From positions 151,188 through 215,187 of the forward strand of contig JAJPKE010000010.1 in NCBI GenBank assembly GCA_021323855.1: a stretch of 64,000 nt of DNA, given 5' to 3'. The notes under the pieces are model-generated. The model was given only the letters and a program-made list of their open reading frames with translations, had not been told where the DNA came from and did no database searches. Made by a program: the position numbers and the translations under genes. This DNA comes from Chloroflexota bacterium. GTDB taxonomy: Bacteria > Chloroflexota > Ktedonobacteria > Ktedonobacterales > JADMIN01. Of this stretch, positions 63,921-64,000 are shown piece by piece (the first letter of the stretch is position 1; each line of letters opens with the position of its first letter).

Positions 63921-64000
63921 CCAGACGAGCGCGCAGACGAAGTGGACGAAGCCCAGGTAGGAGCGGTCCAACTTGTCGAAACGCGAGAAGATACGGCGAA
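63896..64000 (-). mobile_element. IS5-family insertion sequence, terminal part
   Basis: The segment starts with gttctgttgacatttt, which has the look of an IS5-type terminal inverted repeat, directly after CTAG (a possible target duplication). The rest is the end of a transposase gene. The element continues past the window. Confidence 0.75.
63912..64000 (-). CDS. IS5-family transposase, C-terminal end only
   Basis: Read on the minus strand, the last 28 codons end RRIFSRFDKLDRSYLGFVHF, then VCALVWLR and TAA at 63912-63914. This is the very conserved terminus of one IS5-group DDE transposase lineage. The catalytic domain lies outside the window. Confidence 0.88.
   Translation of the reverse strand, partial: RRIFSRFDKLDRSYLGFVHFVCALVWLR

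Overview
The window is GC-rich bacterial chromosome, most likely from the phylum Chloroflexota and plausibly the Ktedonobacteria. That placement is an inference from gene content and style: a menaquinone (not ubiquinone) pathway, no outer-membrane genes, a zinc-ribbon DUF3352 protein, a roadblock-MglA pair, an F420-type PPOX/nitroreductase fusion, many GTG/TTG starts and many dispersed palindromic repeats. I found no rRNA, tRNA or CRISPR array. Layout: 1-4.6 kb is a minus-strand TetR-menF-menD-menH operon with a good promoter and a candidate operator. 4.7-8 kb holds a two-helix membrane protein, a uronate-dehydrogenase-like epimerase and the PPOX-nitroreductase fusion. 8.2-13.9 kb is a cell-surface block: two close acyltransferase-3 paralogues flank a secreted C39-like cysteine peptidase with a repeat (propeller-like) C-terminus and a lipoprotein. 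14-18.6 kb carries prs, a RocB-like M20 peptidase, a cupin and a P1 peptidase. 18.75-19.2 kb is a highly structured transcribed region with its own promoter, an 18-codon ORF with a strong ribosome binding site, and terminators. 19.3-26.3 kb carries lepA, mnmA, radC and a very large XRE-ATPase-TPR regulator. The most interesting region is 26.6-37.6 kb. Eight plus-strand genes, overlapping or nearly so, encode an alpha/beta hydrolase, a class I HMG-CoA reductase homologue, a UbiA-type prenyltransferase, a PPDK/rifampin-phosphotransferase-like enzyme, a BtaA-like (DUF3419) aminocarboxypropyl transferase, a phytol/dolichol-kinase-like membrane CTP kinase, a GNAT acyltransferase and an AMP-forming ligase. 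They read like a dedicated pathway for an unknown isoprenoid-containing or amino-acid-containing lipid. The PPDK-like gene carries dispersed REP-like repeats inserted in frame. 37.6-43.8 kb holds a degenerate APH-fold protein, a small membrane protein, a RelE-like/antitoxin-like pair, ruvX, mltG, uppP and two tiny paralogous membrane proteins. 44.4-47.6 kb is acyl-CoA metabolism: a thiolase and a mutase large subunit whose active-site residues match isobutyryl-CoA mutase rather than methylmalonyl-CoA mutase. 47.7-64 kb contains an orphan duplicated-domain protein, the DUF3352 protein, a roadblock-MglA switch, purH behind a ZTP riboswitch, an M29 aminopeptidase, polX, a Ser/Thr kinase, ridA, dnaA with a very long linker, a NagD-type phosphatase, and finally the end of an IS5-family element that cuts off a small gene. 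Two repeat families occupy most gene ends: a ctcccctctcc...gggagaggggc hairpin type, and a 'ggcttttcaaagcc' type. I see no oriC around dnaA.
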